Positions 38,785 to 46,520 of a DNA stretch of 64,000 nucleotides are shown one piece after another. Within the stretch, counting starts at the first letter, position 1, and each line of letters begins with the position of its first letter. The notes below the pieces were generated by a model, which did no database searches, was not told the DNA's origin, and saw only the letters and a program-made list of their open reading frames with translations. The stretch covers positions 558,001 through 622,000 of the forward strand of contig NZ_CP087710.1 of NCBI RefSeq assembly GCF_020991065.1, read 5' to 3'. The DNA comes from Nocardioides okcheonensis (GTDB lineage Bacteria > Actinomycetota > Actinomycetes > Propionibacteriales > Nocardioidaceae). The position numbers and the translations under genes were made by a program.

Positions 38785-39105
38785 GTGATCGACCTCCTGA
38801 GTGTGCTCATCGTCGCCCCCCACGCCGTACTGACCGACTTGCTCACACGCTTCGTGGACGCAGAGCCGGGCCTTAGGTGTCTCGCGGCCGCACACACGAC
38901 CGCGGAAACGATCGCCTGCCTCACCAGATTCCAACCTGACGTCGTAGTCGTGCTGCCAGACCCAGATGACCTCGCGCTGCTGCGCAGCTCAATTCCAGCC
39001 GCCGTAGAGCGATATCTGCCCCGGGCCATAACTGTCATCAGCGACCCCGCCTCGGACAATCTCGAGGTGTTGCGCCACCGGCTCCGTGCACTCCCTCGAC
39101 CGTAG
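38785..39105 (+). CDS. Short receiver-like protein
   Basis: GTG 38785 is preceded by AAGGGTGG. The 106-aa product reads VIDLLSVLIVAPHAVLTDLL, TRFVDAEPGLRCLAAAHTTA, ETIACLTRFQPDVVVVLPDP, then helix-strand repeats to RLRALPRP. It has the fold rhythm of a response-regulator receiver: QPDVVVVLPDP is where the phosphoacceptor strand and loop would be, but the first-strand acidic pair and the Lys are missing. It may be a non-phosphorylated receiver-like protein. It is a relative of the broken gene at 20448-20749. IS debris surrounds it on both sides. Confidence 0.55.
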   Translation: MIDLLSVLIVAPHAVLTDLLTRFVDAEPGLRCLAAAHTTAETIACLTRFQPDVVVVLPDPDDLALLRSSIPAAVERYLPRAITVISDPASDNLEVLRHRLRALPRP

Positions 39106-39189
39106 CCAAGCCCGCGTCAGACCAAGGCACTCCACCGAACCCAGGGCAAACCAAGGTCTTCGAAGCGCCCAAGGTTCTCCGCCGCTCCT

Positions 39190-40050
39190 GTACGGGTTGC
39201 GGCTCTCGGTAGAGAGTCGCGTAGTGGGCTTGCTCAAACTCCCCTGGAGCCATCATCCCAAGCGTGCCGTGCAGGCGCCTGTTGTGCCAGTCGACCCACC
39301 CGGCGATGGCGTACTCGACGTCTCCGATGGTCCGGTAGGGGCCGGTGTGGAAGACCGTGGCGCGGATGCAGTCGGTCTTGTACAGCCCGATCACGCACTC
39401 CATCAGCGCGTTGTCGTTGGCATCGGCCACCGACCCGATCGAGGGGCGGATGCCCTCGTCGGCGAGATGGTCGGTGAACGTGATCGACGTGTACTGGGCG
39501 ACCCCGCATCCGCGTGGCCGATCAACTTGCCGGGCACGACCGGGTTGCCCTCACGGCCGCACTGCCACAACGCCATCCGTAGCGGCACGTCTACGAACTC
39601 GACGGCCTTGGTGGGTGCCGCGTTCCAAGCGACGATCTTCTGGATGATCACGTCGAGGACGAACGCGGTGTAGATGGACCCCGCCCAGGTGCGGACATAG
39701 GTGAAGTCCATGACCCAGGTCCGGTTCGGCGCGTCGCCCGGTGAAGTCGCGGTCGAGCAGGTCGCCGGCCCGGTTGCCGTCTCTGGCCGGGATCGTGGTC
39801 CGGATCCCCGCTGGACCATCGGATCCCTCGCAGGCCAAGGGATCTCATCGCCCGATCTACGCTTCCGGGCGAGGTGCCCGGCGTCGTGCGCTGCAGGAGC
39901 GCAGCCATCTTCCGCCGGCCGTAGAGGCCTTCGAGTGACATCCTGCGCACGCCCTGGTGATCGACCTGCCAGGCGAGGTCCCGGACCTGATTGGTGACCA
40001 TGGCGTCGCTGATCGTGCGGGCTGCAACCACACGCTCGGTCTGCCACGCA
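39190..40050 (-). pseudogene. IS3-family transposase (OrfB) remnant
   Basis: Pieces in order but in several frames are RTISDAMVTNQVRDLAWQVD and GVRRMSLEGLYGRRKMAALL (near 40020-39900), then WVMDFTYVRTWAGSIYTAFV, LDVIIQKIVAWNAAPTKAVE, then VADANDNALMECVIGLYKTD, YAIAGWVDWHNRRLHGTLGM. These are the HTH_21 region and rve integrase core of an IS3-type OrfB; DFTYV and the DNA(L/M)ME motif carry DDE residues. No orfA is seen, and the N-terminus is cut off next to the istB remnant. Confidence 0.83.
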
Positions 40051-40089
40051 CCCTGCCACCGACACCGACCTCGCGAAGGGACCACGCCC

Positions 40090-40909
40090 ATAAGCACCGC
40101 CACCAACGTCACCACGACCCTGCGCCGGCGCCGCGGACTGACTGAGGAAGCCGCCACCACCGCCGTCGACCAAGCCTGTCGACGACTCCGACTACCCACC
40201 AACCGGGCCCTGGTCGGCGACGCCCTCGCCGCCGCGGAACAAGAGCAGCTGACCTACACCGGATTCCTCGCCGAACTCCATGGCCGAATGCGACGACCGC
40301 GACCGCCGCTTGACCATCCGAAGAGTCGCAGCAGAAGGATTCCCCCGGCCGAAGGTCCTCGAGGACTTCGACTACAGCGCCAACCCGAACATCAACCCCG
40401 CCACCATCCACCAGCTCGCCACCGGTGACTGGGTCCGCAAGGGTCACCCGTTGTGCCTGATCGGGGACTCGGGCACCGGCAAGTCCCACCTGCTGACCGC
40501 GTTGGGCACCGCGACCGCCGAGAAGGGGTTCAGGGTCAGGTACACCCTGGCCACCCGGCTGGTGAACGAGCTGGTGGAAGCGGCCGACGACAAGCAACTT
40601 GCCCGCACCATCGCCCGCTACGGCCGCATCGACCTGCTGATGATCGACGAACTCGGCTACATGAAACTCGACCGCCGCGGGGCCGAACTCCTCTTCCAAG
40701 TCCTCACCGAGCGCGAGGAGAAGAACTCCGTCGCGATCGCCTCCAACTAGTCCTTCTGCGGCTGGACCAACACCTTCACCGACTCCCGCCTGTGCGCCGC
40801 GATCATCGACCGCCTCACCTACGGCGGCAACATTATCGAAACCGGCAGCCACTCCTACCGCCTGGCCAGTGCCCAACAAAGCCGCAACAGGGGTCACGCC
40901 GACTCGTGA
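40090..40909 (+). pseudogene. istB: Second IstB-like ATPase (IS21), start lost, frameshift and amber stop
   Basis: The N-terminus RRRRGLTEEAATTAVDQACR follows ATA (40090) where other copies have ATG. The frame shifts near 40290; the next frame holds GHPLCLIGDSGTGKSHLLTA (Walker A) and DLLMIDELGYMKLDRRGAEL (Walker B). It then meets TAG at 40748 where the other copy has CAG (IASNQ). Translation past it continues cleanly to TGA 40907-40909. Three independent lesions mean it is a true pseudogene, not a read artefact alone. Confidence 0.88.
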
Positions 40910-41101
40910 CGACCCAGTCGCCGGACTCCCGTCCGGGCGCTCCATCGGGCCAACTGCGAATGTCCCCTAGACACGCGGCGTTGCTTCAGGGCCCTCTCAC
41001 AGCCAGGCTGCGAAACTGCTCGCGAGGTCCCGGACATGATTAATGTGATCGTGTTCGCTGAGCCTCTCCTTCATCACCTCGGACAGAATAGGAACCGTCC
41101 C

Positions 41102-41425
41102 GTGAAGTGCCATCGGCCACTTGCAGTCATCTCCACGATCGTGGTCTTCGCATCGACGCCCGCAAGCTCTCTTGCGGTAGCTCCAGACGGAACGAGCACG
41201 TTGAGGTGGGACGAGCGCAACGTCCTCCGCTCGGACGCCCCCAGGACCATTTTGATGGACGCCGCGACCGGTCAGGTCCTCAACGTCACGAGCACAACAC
41301 CCGGGCGGGGCGGCCTCCTGCGGTCAGACGCGCCCAAGAACATCCTGATGGACACTGCGACCGGTCAGATCCTCGACGTCACGCACACGACGCCGGTGCG
41401 ACAAGGCCAGAACAACTCTCGGTAG
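41102..41425 (+). CDS. Small secreted protein with two 29-residue repeats
   Basis: GTG 41102 follows AGGAA with 8-nt spacing. A signal peptide (PLAVISTIVVFASTPASSLA) is followed by a short linker and two near-identical units: LRSDAPRTILMDAATGQVLN with VTSTTPGRG, and LRSDAPKNILMDTATGQILD with VTHTTPVRQ. The 107-aa product ends shortly after. The repeat does not match a family I know; the ILMDxATGxxLxVT core resembles a beta-hairpin. It is flanked by IS debris on both sides, so it may be cargo of a mobile element. Function unknown. Confidence 0.65.
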   Translation: MKCHRPLAVISTIVVFASTPASSLAVAPDGTSTLRWDERNVLRSDAPRTILMDAATGQVLNVTSTTPGRGGLLRSDAPKNILMDTATGQILDVTHTTPVRQGQNNSR

Positions 41426-41431
41426 ACCTCT

Positions 41432-41961
41432 CTCGACCTGGCCATGGCTCACCGCGATCTCATGTCCTAGCACCAGCTCGGCGTGGATCCGGCGTGATCC
41501 GTAAATCCACCGAGGCCGCAAGGACCTCGCGGACCACATCGCTGAGTCAGGCGTGCCGGATGGTCCGCTGGGAGGGCGGCCGCGCCAGGCGTAGTAGCCC
41601 GAGACCGAGACGTCCAAGACCCGGCAGGCGACATCGACCGGCAGCGACGCAGTTGTCATCACCGCGATCGCTTCGACCCGCCTTTGGGGGCACCACCTCG
41701 CGGACCAGCTCCATCGCACGCCGGGTGGTCTTCAACTCTGTCTCTAGTCAGCGAAGCGCTTGCGCGCTGCGATCAGCTCGGCCTTCTCGGCACTGGTCAA
41801 CCCGGTACGAGGCCGCGGTCGATGCGATCTTGTCGACGCCAGCTCTAGATCGACTGGTCGCTGATCTGTAGATCGCGGGCCACATGGGCCACGCTGCGTC
41901 CAGACTCCAACAGATCGAGGACCTTGCGCCTGAACTCTGGCGGGTACCCGCGTCGTCCCAT
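41432..41961 (-). pseudogene. IS3-family OrfA/OrfB remnant
   Basis: OrfA begins at ATG 41961 (MGRRGYPPEFRRKVLDLLES, GRSVAHVARDLQISDQSI) and meets a stop, with its tail (GLTSAEKAELIAARKRFAD) in another frame near 41760. OrfB follows: VAIAVMTTASLPVDVACRVL-type sequence and DVSVSGYYAWRGRPPS, breaking off near 41430. The HTH and the HTH-like OrfB start are present; the rve core is absent. Confidence 0.75.
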
Positions 41962-42134
41962 GCCACCCCTCCTGAGGGCTCGTGCAGCACGAAAATCCAC
42001 TAATCCAACTCCGCCGGACCCCGGACACACCACTCGGGTCAACCGACCGAGGGACGGGCGCCGACGTTGACATCCGCGGTGTCGAGGAGCGACCGTCGAG
42101 GGACCTGACCTCTACCTTCATCGGGAGCAGTCCT

Positions 42135-42449
42135 ATGCGTACTTCACGGTCGACTCGACGGGCCGCCGTCGCCTTCGCTGCAGCAGCAGTTGTTTCGCTT
42201 GCAGGCGTGGTGTTCGCGCCAGCCGCCCAGGCGGTTGGAACGGCACCCGCTTGTATTGCTCGTACGGTGTGGCGCGACGCGGGAATCCTAAACGTGACGA
42301 TAAAGAACAACTGTTCCACTCCGCTACAGGTGAAGGTAATCCTTTCCGCGGCTCCCGACGTGTGTCTCAACACCTACCCCACAAAGAGTTACCATTTCGA
42401 GCGGGGTCTTCTCGTGAGTTACGACAAGACCGTCACCCCCTGCTCCTAA
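42135..42449 (+). CDS. Small secreted Cys-containing protein
   Basis: ATG 42135 has a GGGAG-type site about 8 nt upstream. A strong signal peptide (AAVAFAAAAVVSLAGVVFAP, then AAQA) precedes a mature domain of about 67 aa: TAPACIARTVWRDAGILNVT, IKNNCSTPLQVKVILSAAPD, VCLNTYPTKSYHFERGLLVS, ending VTPCS. Four cysteines suggest two disulfides. The layout resembles small secreted Streptomyces proteins near the proteinaceous alpha-amylase inhibitors, but I cannot confirm that family. It is isolated among IS remnants. Confidence 0.65.
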   Translation: MRTSRSTRRAAVAFAAAAVVSLAGVVFAPAAQAVGTAPACIARTVWRDAGILNVTIKNNCSTPLQVKVILSAAPDVCLNTYPTKSYHFERGLLVSYDKTVTPCS

Positions 42450-42603
42450 ACATGCGCCGGCTCCTGTGCTGGCGATAAAACGCGACGCGTGACCTGATCG
42501 CACAGCCGTCCCTTCAAGCGGAGAGGTTATGCACGCTGTCGGAGTTGCCACCGCCGGAGCCGGCCTTAACCGAGTGTCCTGCCCCCCATTTTCCGGCCCA
42601 TCG

Positions 42604-42830
42604 TTTCTGTGAATGCTCGGATGTTCAAGAGCGCTGGTGGCAGGTGGCTCGAGATCAGCGAGCAGACGTTCTATCGGCGGCGCATCAAAGTACGGGGCGC
42701 TGAAGGAGGGACGAGGCTCAGCGGCTCAAGGCGCTGGAGGTTGAGAACGCGCGGCTGAACCGGATCGTTGCCGAGCAGGCGATCGACGTCGGACTCCCGC
42801 GGGTGGCGGGTTGAGGAAGTGACGCGCACC
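42604..42830 (+). pseudogene. IS3-family OrfA fragment
   Basis: Interrupted frames read ISEQTFYRRRIK and RLKALEVENARLNRIVAEQA, the helix-turn-helix and leucine-zipper part of an IS3 OrfA. No intact frame remains. Confidence 0.65.
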
Positions 42831-44118
42831 GCGCGCGTGAGGCTGATGTTCCACGACCACGTATCGGTTCCGACGGACTTCTGAACCGGGCGGTCGCTGG
42901 TCTACCTGGTCCCCGTAGCCGCCGTTCGGGTGAAGGCGGGAAGTGGGCGACCCGCCTCGAGCACCTTCTCGCGGACAGTGGCTGCACGATTGCTCCTTGA
43001 CGAGGCCGGTCGCTTCCAACTGCTGTCGCCATCGACGGGTTGCAGCGTGCGCGATGGTGCAATCGTGGGGGAAGGCGAGACAAGTTGATGTCAGAACCGA
43101 TCCGTGTAGCCACTTCATGCGTAGGTCAACGCGGAACGTTCATCAAGACGGCGCACGTGCATTGAACCAGTAATACCGGGAGATCCCAGAGAAGCAGCGC
43201 TTTGCGGTGTAGTACCCGTTCTGCTCATACTGATACTGGACGCGCCGACACCTGTCGGAGCATCGTAGTGCACACTACGATTAGTGACGGTTGGATGACC
43301 CGACGCAGGCGAGAGAGCCCCGGGCTGCGGCCAGCGATAGCAAAGCCGCGCTTGTCACTAGCCCGAAACGGCGAACAGTCATGCCAGTCATGGCTATGAT
43401 TCCTTATCCGTGGTGTGTGGCCGGCGCACTTCAATGACAGCAATCTGGTGTTGCAATGTGTCACGCCTCCGCCAAGTCTGCACTCCACTGATCGCGAATT
43501 GTGCGCGGTGGTTCAGCGGACAGTTGGTCGTCGCGAGTGGAGGTGGACTCGGGAATCCGATGCCGTTCTCGACCGCTTCAGGATCCCGCTGTGACACGCT
43601 CCGCGTGCCAATCGTCGCGCGGGACGCGCGCACAGAGGGATCGGCTCGCGGAGTGAACGGTGCGAAGCCCCGGGCGGGTTGGTCGGTAGTCCGATGCGTT
43701 AGCGCGGTGGACCCGGTGAGTCATCCGGATCGACGGGACTCACGCGGTGACTCGCCACCCAGAGCAGGCGACCGTTCAGGCGTACAAGCGTTTGAGAGCC
43801 GCGGCGCCCGGAGCGCGTGCCATGTGCGTGTGTCAGAATGAATTGCGCACCGGGGCGTACCACTACCCGTCTAGGGTTGGCTCCTGAGCGCGAGCTGTCC
43901 GAGACCACGGATCTCCCTCCTCCACTCACAGGGTATGTGCAGGTTGAGCACCGGGCCTGCCTCGACGGGCCGGTTCCATCAGCGTCCATGGCGAAGGAAA
44001 GTCGCGCCTCGGATCGAGTTCCAGGCGATGTCAACGGGCGGTTGAGGGATGGTGGCAAAATCCGGCTGCCAGATCGCCTACGCTCGTCGAAACCGGTCAA
44101 TTGCAAGGGGTCTCGGGT
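42831..44118. other. Long region without a supported gene
   Basis: About 1.3 kb. The first 300 bases look like further IS debris. 43,200-44,100 contains open frames on both strands (43225-43488 minus, 43410-43841 plus) that I cannot assign. The last part should carry the promoter of the PAS kinase. Confidence 0.4.
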
Positions 44119-45228
44119 ATGGAGTCAAGCGAGGACAGCGCCGATCGGCATAACGCCGACGAGAGCAACGCCGGCGGGCCTCGTACCGACGTACAATTGC
44201 TGCGGCGGTTGGTGGATCAGCTCCCGGGGATGGTGGCCTACTGGAGTAGCGACCTTCGTCTGGTGATAGCCAACGCCGATTACTGTGCCTTCGTCGGCCG
44301 TTCGTCCGACGATCTGCGCGGCCGGCACTTCTCCGCGGTCCTCGGCGTGGACGTGTTTCAGGCCAACCTGCCACACCTACAGGCGGCGCTGGCCGGCGAG
44401 AGGCAAACCTTTCTGCGCACCCTGCTGGACGCGACTGGCGCCAGCCGCCACACCGAAGTCTCCTACAGTCCCGACATCGTCGACGGTCGCGTGGCGGGCT
44501 TGTTCGCTCTGATCACCGACATCACCGACCGGGTGCGGGCCCTTGACGCACTAGAATCGGCCAACCGCCGCTACTCCGACCTCATTGCGATGCTCGGACA
44601 CGACGTGCGCCAACCGCTCACCATCGTCCAGGCGCTCCTCGACGAGATCGAGCACGCGTGGAACGGCGATACTGATGACGCATGGCCCCGGGCGAACGTG
44701 ACCAGGGCGTTGGCAGCGGTCGAGCGCATGGACCAGATGCTTGTCGGCATGCTGTCGATGATCAACGTGGACTCGGGTGAGATCGAGGTGCATCCGCGCC
44801 GTGGCGGGTTGGCCACCCTGGTCGCCGAGGCCCTGGCCTCTGAGTTGTACGCCGTCGAGCCCCGCCTGACTGTGCGGAACGATGGCACCGTCGCGGTCGA
44901 CCCGTTCCACCTGCGTCAGATCCTGGGCAACTTGCTCAGCAACGCAGCCCGCTACGGGTCTCCCCCGGTGGTGGTCACGGTCGAAGCGGACAAGCACGCG
45001 GTGCGGATGCGGATCGCCGATTCCGGCCCAGGCGTAGCTAAGTCGTTCGTGCCGTACCTGTTCGACCGGTTCGCGCGAGCTGGCGGCACGCGCGGCTCGC
45101 CCCCGTCGAGCACGGGCTTCGGTCTCTACATGGTCCGCGAGCTGGTGCGCCTCAACGGCGGCACCATCGAGTATCGACCCAACACACCGGTCGGCGCGGA
45201 ATTCACCGTCACCTTCCCCCGAGCCTAG
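44119..45228 (+). CDS. PAS-domain sensor histidine kinase
   Basis: ATG 44119 is used because AAGGGG lies 8 nt upstream. The 369-aa protein is soluble. The PAS domain spans residues 28-145 (LVDQLPGMVAYWSSDLRLVI, YCAFVGRSSDDLRGRHFSAV). The dimerisation H-box LIAMLGHDVRQPLTIVQALL has phospho-acceptor His161. The ATPase has an N-box FHLRQILGNLLSNAARYGSP, G1 IADSGPGVA and G2 STGFGLYMV. No response regulator is adjacent, so it is an orphan kinase. The HDVRQP box instead of HELRTP is a common variant. The signal is unknown; no cofactor ligand can be identified. Confidence 0.9.
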   Translation: MESSEDSADRHNADESNAGGPRTDVQLLRRLVDQLPGMVAYWSSDLRLVIANADYCAFVGRSSDDLRGRHFSAVLGVDVFQANLPHLQAALAGERQTFLRTLLDATGASRHTEVSYSPDIVDGRVAGLFALITDITDRVRALDALESANRRYSDLIAMLGHDVRQPLTIVQALLDEIEHAWNGDTDDAWPRANVTRALAAVERMDQMLVGMLSMINVDSGEIEVHPRRGGLATLVAEALASELYAVEPRLTVRNDGTVAVDPFHLRQILGNLLSNAARYGSPPVVVTVEADKHAVRMRIADSGPGVAKSFVPYLFDRFARAGGTRGSPPSSTGFGLYMVRELVRLNGGTIEYRPNTPVGAEFTVTFPRA

Positions 45229-45284
45229 ACAGGCGCAGGTCAAGTCCGCGGCACGTCAACCGTGCCGGGATCGACGGAACCGGT

Positions 45285-45335
45285 GGGCAAGCCCATGGGC
45301 TGGCGGAGCGACCCGGTGCGGGATGGGCTCGCGGC
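45285..45335. repeat. Single copy of the REP-like palindromic repeat
   Basis: GGCGGAGCGACCCGGTGCGG followed by GATGGGCTCGCGGCGC is a variant of the units clustered at 45840-45972 and 55258-55435. Confidence 0.6.
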
Positions 45336-45362
45336 GCTTGCTACTGACCGATCGGTCAGCGG

Positions 45363-45803
45363 CTATCGAAACGCGGTGCTGACTCGCGCGACGTAGCGCC
45401 GCTGCCAGGGCGTCTCGACCGCCCGAGCGTCGTAGTGTTCGCGGACGAAGCCAACAGCCTGGTCGACGGGTACGCCGTCCAGAACAGCAAGGCAAGCAAG
45501 GGCAGTGCCCGTTCTACCGCGTCCGCCACCGCAGGCGACCTCGACCCGCTCTTCCGCCGCACGGGCCCAAGCCTCACGCAGCGCCCCCAGCGTGTCTCCC
45601 TGGTCAGTTGGCAGCCAGAAGTCCGGCCAGCGAACCCACCGCTCCTCCCAACGCATCGGCCCCGGAGGCTTGCCGAGCAAGTACAACCCGAAGTCCGGAC
45701 GCTCTCCGTCGGGCAACGGTCGACGCAGCGCACGACCCCGGACAGATCGACCGGACGGCAGACGCAGCAACCCGGCTGTCGTCGGGTCCCACATGCGCGT
45801 CAT
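45363..45803 (-). CDS. Protein-tyrosine/dual-specificity phosphatase-like protein
   Basis: From ATG 45803 the 146-aa product begins MTRMWDPTTAGLLRLPSGRS. It contains the P-loop CGGGRGRTGTALACLAVLDG, a Cx5R motif with Cys91 nucleophile and Arg97, followed by VDQAVGFVREHYDARAVETP, a typical helix after the P-loop. The DFWLPTDQ segment may supply the general acid. It acts on phosphotyrosine or related substrates in the cytoplasm; the substrate is unknown. The upstream frame (to 45947) runs through the intergenic repeat and is not counted. Confidence 0.8.
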   Translation of the reverse strand: MTRMWDPTTAGLLRLPSGRSVRGRALRRPLPDGERPDFGLYLLGKPPGPMRWEERWVRWPDFWLPTDQGDTLGALREAWARAAEERVEVACGGGRGRTGTALACLAVLDGVPVDQAVGFVREHYDARAVETPWQRRYVARVSTAFR

Positions 45804-45839
45804 TGTCTCAGCGTATGCGGTCAGCCCGCTGACCGACCC

Positions 45840-45972
45840 GCCGACGGATGGGCTTGCGGAGCGACCCGGTGCGGGATCGTCACGCGGAGCGTGACCAATA
45901 CGGGATCCCGCACCGGCACGCTCCGCGAGCCCATCCCGCACCGGCACGCTCCGCGAGCCCGTCCCGCACCGA
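45840..45972. repeat. Cluster of REP-like palindromic repeats
   Basis: Contains GTCACGCGGAGCGTGAC (arms GTCACGC/GCGTGAC) and inverted copies of a second unit, GCACGCTCCGCGAGCCC with GTCCCGCACC. The same two unit types occur at 55258-55435 and singly at 45285. It lies between the phosphatase and VOC genes. Confidence 0.85.
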
Positions 45973-46016
45973 TCACCGCCTGCGACTGTGGCCGGCTTCC
46001 CGGGACCGGCCCTGCC

Positions 46017-46043
46017 AAGGAGTCGTTCACCATGGCTCCATGA
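46017..46043 (+). promoter_or_regulatory. Ribosome-binding site plus a three-codon leader ORF overlapping the VOC start
   Basis: AAGGAG (46017-46022) is correctly spaced for ATG 46032, which reads ATG GCT CCA TGA; its TGA overlaps the VOC gene's ATG 46040 as ATGA. Either a minimal leader is coupled to the VOC gene, or an indel has split a longer N-terminus. Confidence 0.55.
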
Positions 46044-46477
46044 GTGTCGCGCCCAACTTCACCATCGTCACGCTCGGGGTCGCCGAGCTCGACCGATCGG
46101 CGGCCTTCTACCGCAGGCTGGGCTGGGAGCAACGCGGGGACCCGTCCGCCGGCATCACGTGGTTCCGCACCTCCGGCACCTGGATCGGCCTGTTCGGGCA
46201 CGCGGACCTGGCCGCCGACATCGGTGTGCCGGCCGCCGAGCCCCCGCCCCTCTACCGCGGAGTCACGCTGGCGCTGAACTTCGGCGACGAGCAGGCGGTC
46301 GACGATGCGTTGGCGCACGCACTCGAGGCTGGAGCCGCACTGGTCAAGCCAGCCAGCCGAGCCGAGTGGGGCGGGTACTCCGGCTACTTCGCAGACCCGG
46401 ACGGACATATCTGGGAGGCCGCTTTCGCGCCAGGCTTCCCAGTCGCGGACGACGGCACCATCGACATCACGGACTGA
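46040..46477 (+). CDS. VOC (glyoxalase/bleomycin-resistance) family protein
   Basis: The 145-aa protein begins MSVAPNFTIVTLGVAELDRS, with the VOC pattern AAFYRRLGWEQRGD, GITWFRTSGTWIGLFGHADL, RGVTLALNFGDEQAVDDALA and the C-terminal GYSGYFADPDGHIWEAAFAP. The DPDGHxWE motif supplies a metal-ligand Glu in many members. The substrate cannot be predicted. The C-terminus (GTIDITD) stops 43 bp before the convergent DUF11 stop, so the two genes face each other. Confidence 0.88.
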   Translation: MSVAPNFTIVTLGVAELDRSAAFYRRLGWEQRGDPSAGITWFRTSGTWIGLFGHADLAADIGVPAAEPPPLYRGVTLALNFGDEQAVDDALAHALEAGAALVKPASRAEWGGYSGYFADPDGHIWEAAFAPGFPVADDGTIDITD

Positions 46478-46520
46478 GCCTGGCCACCGGGCGCGCGCGG
46501 TGCATCGGAGGAAGGCCCGG

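Noticed and set aside
40109..40945. 278-codon minus-strand open frame
   Set aside because: Antisense shadow of the istB remnant, whose Walker motifs are on the plus strand.
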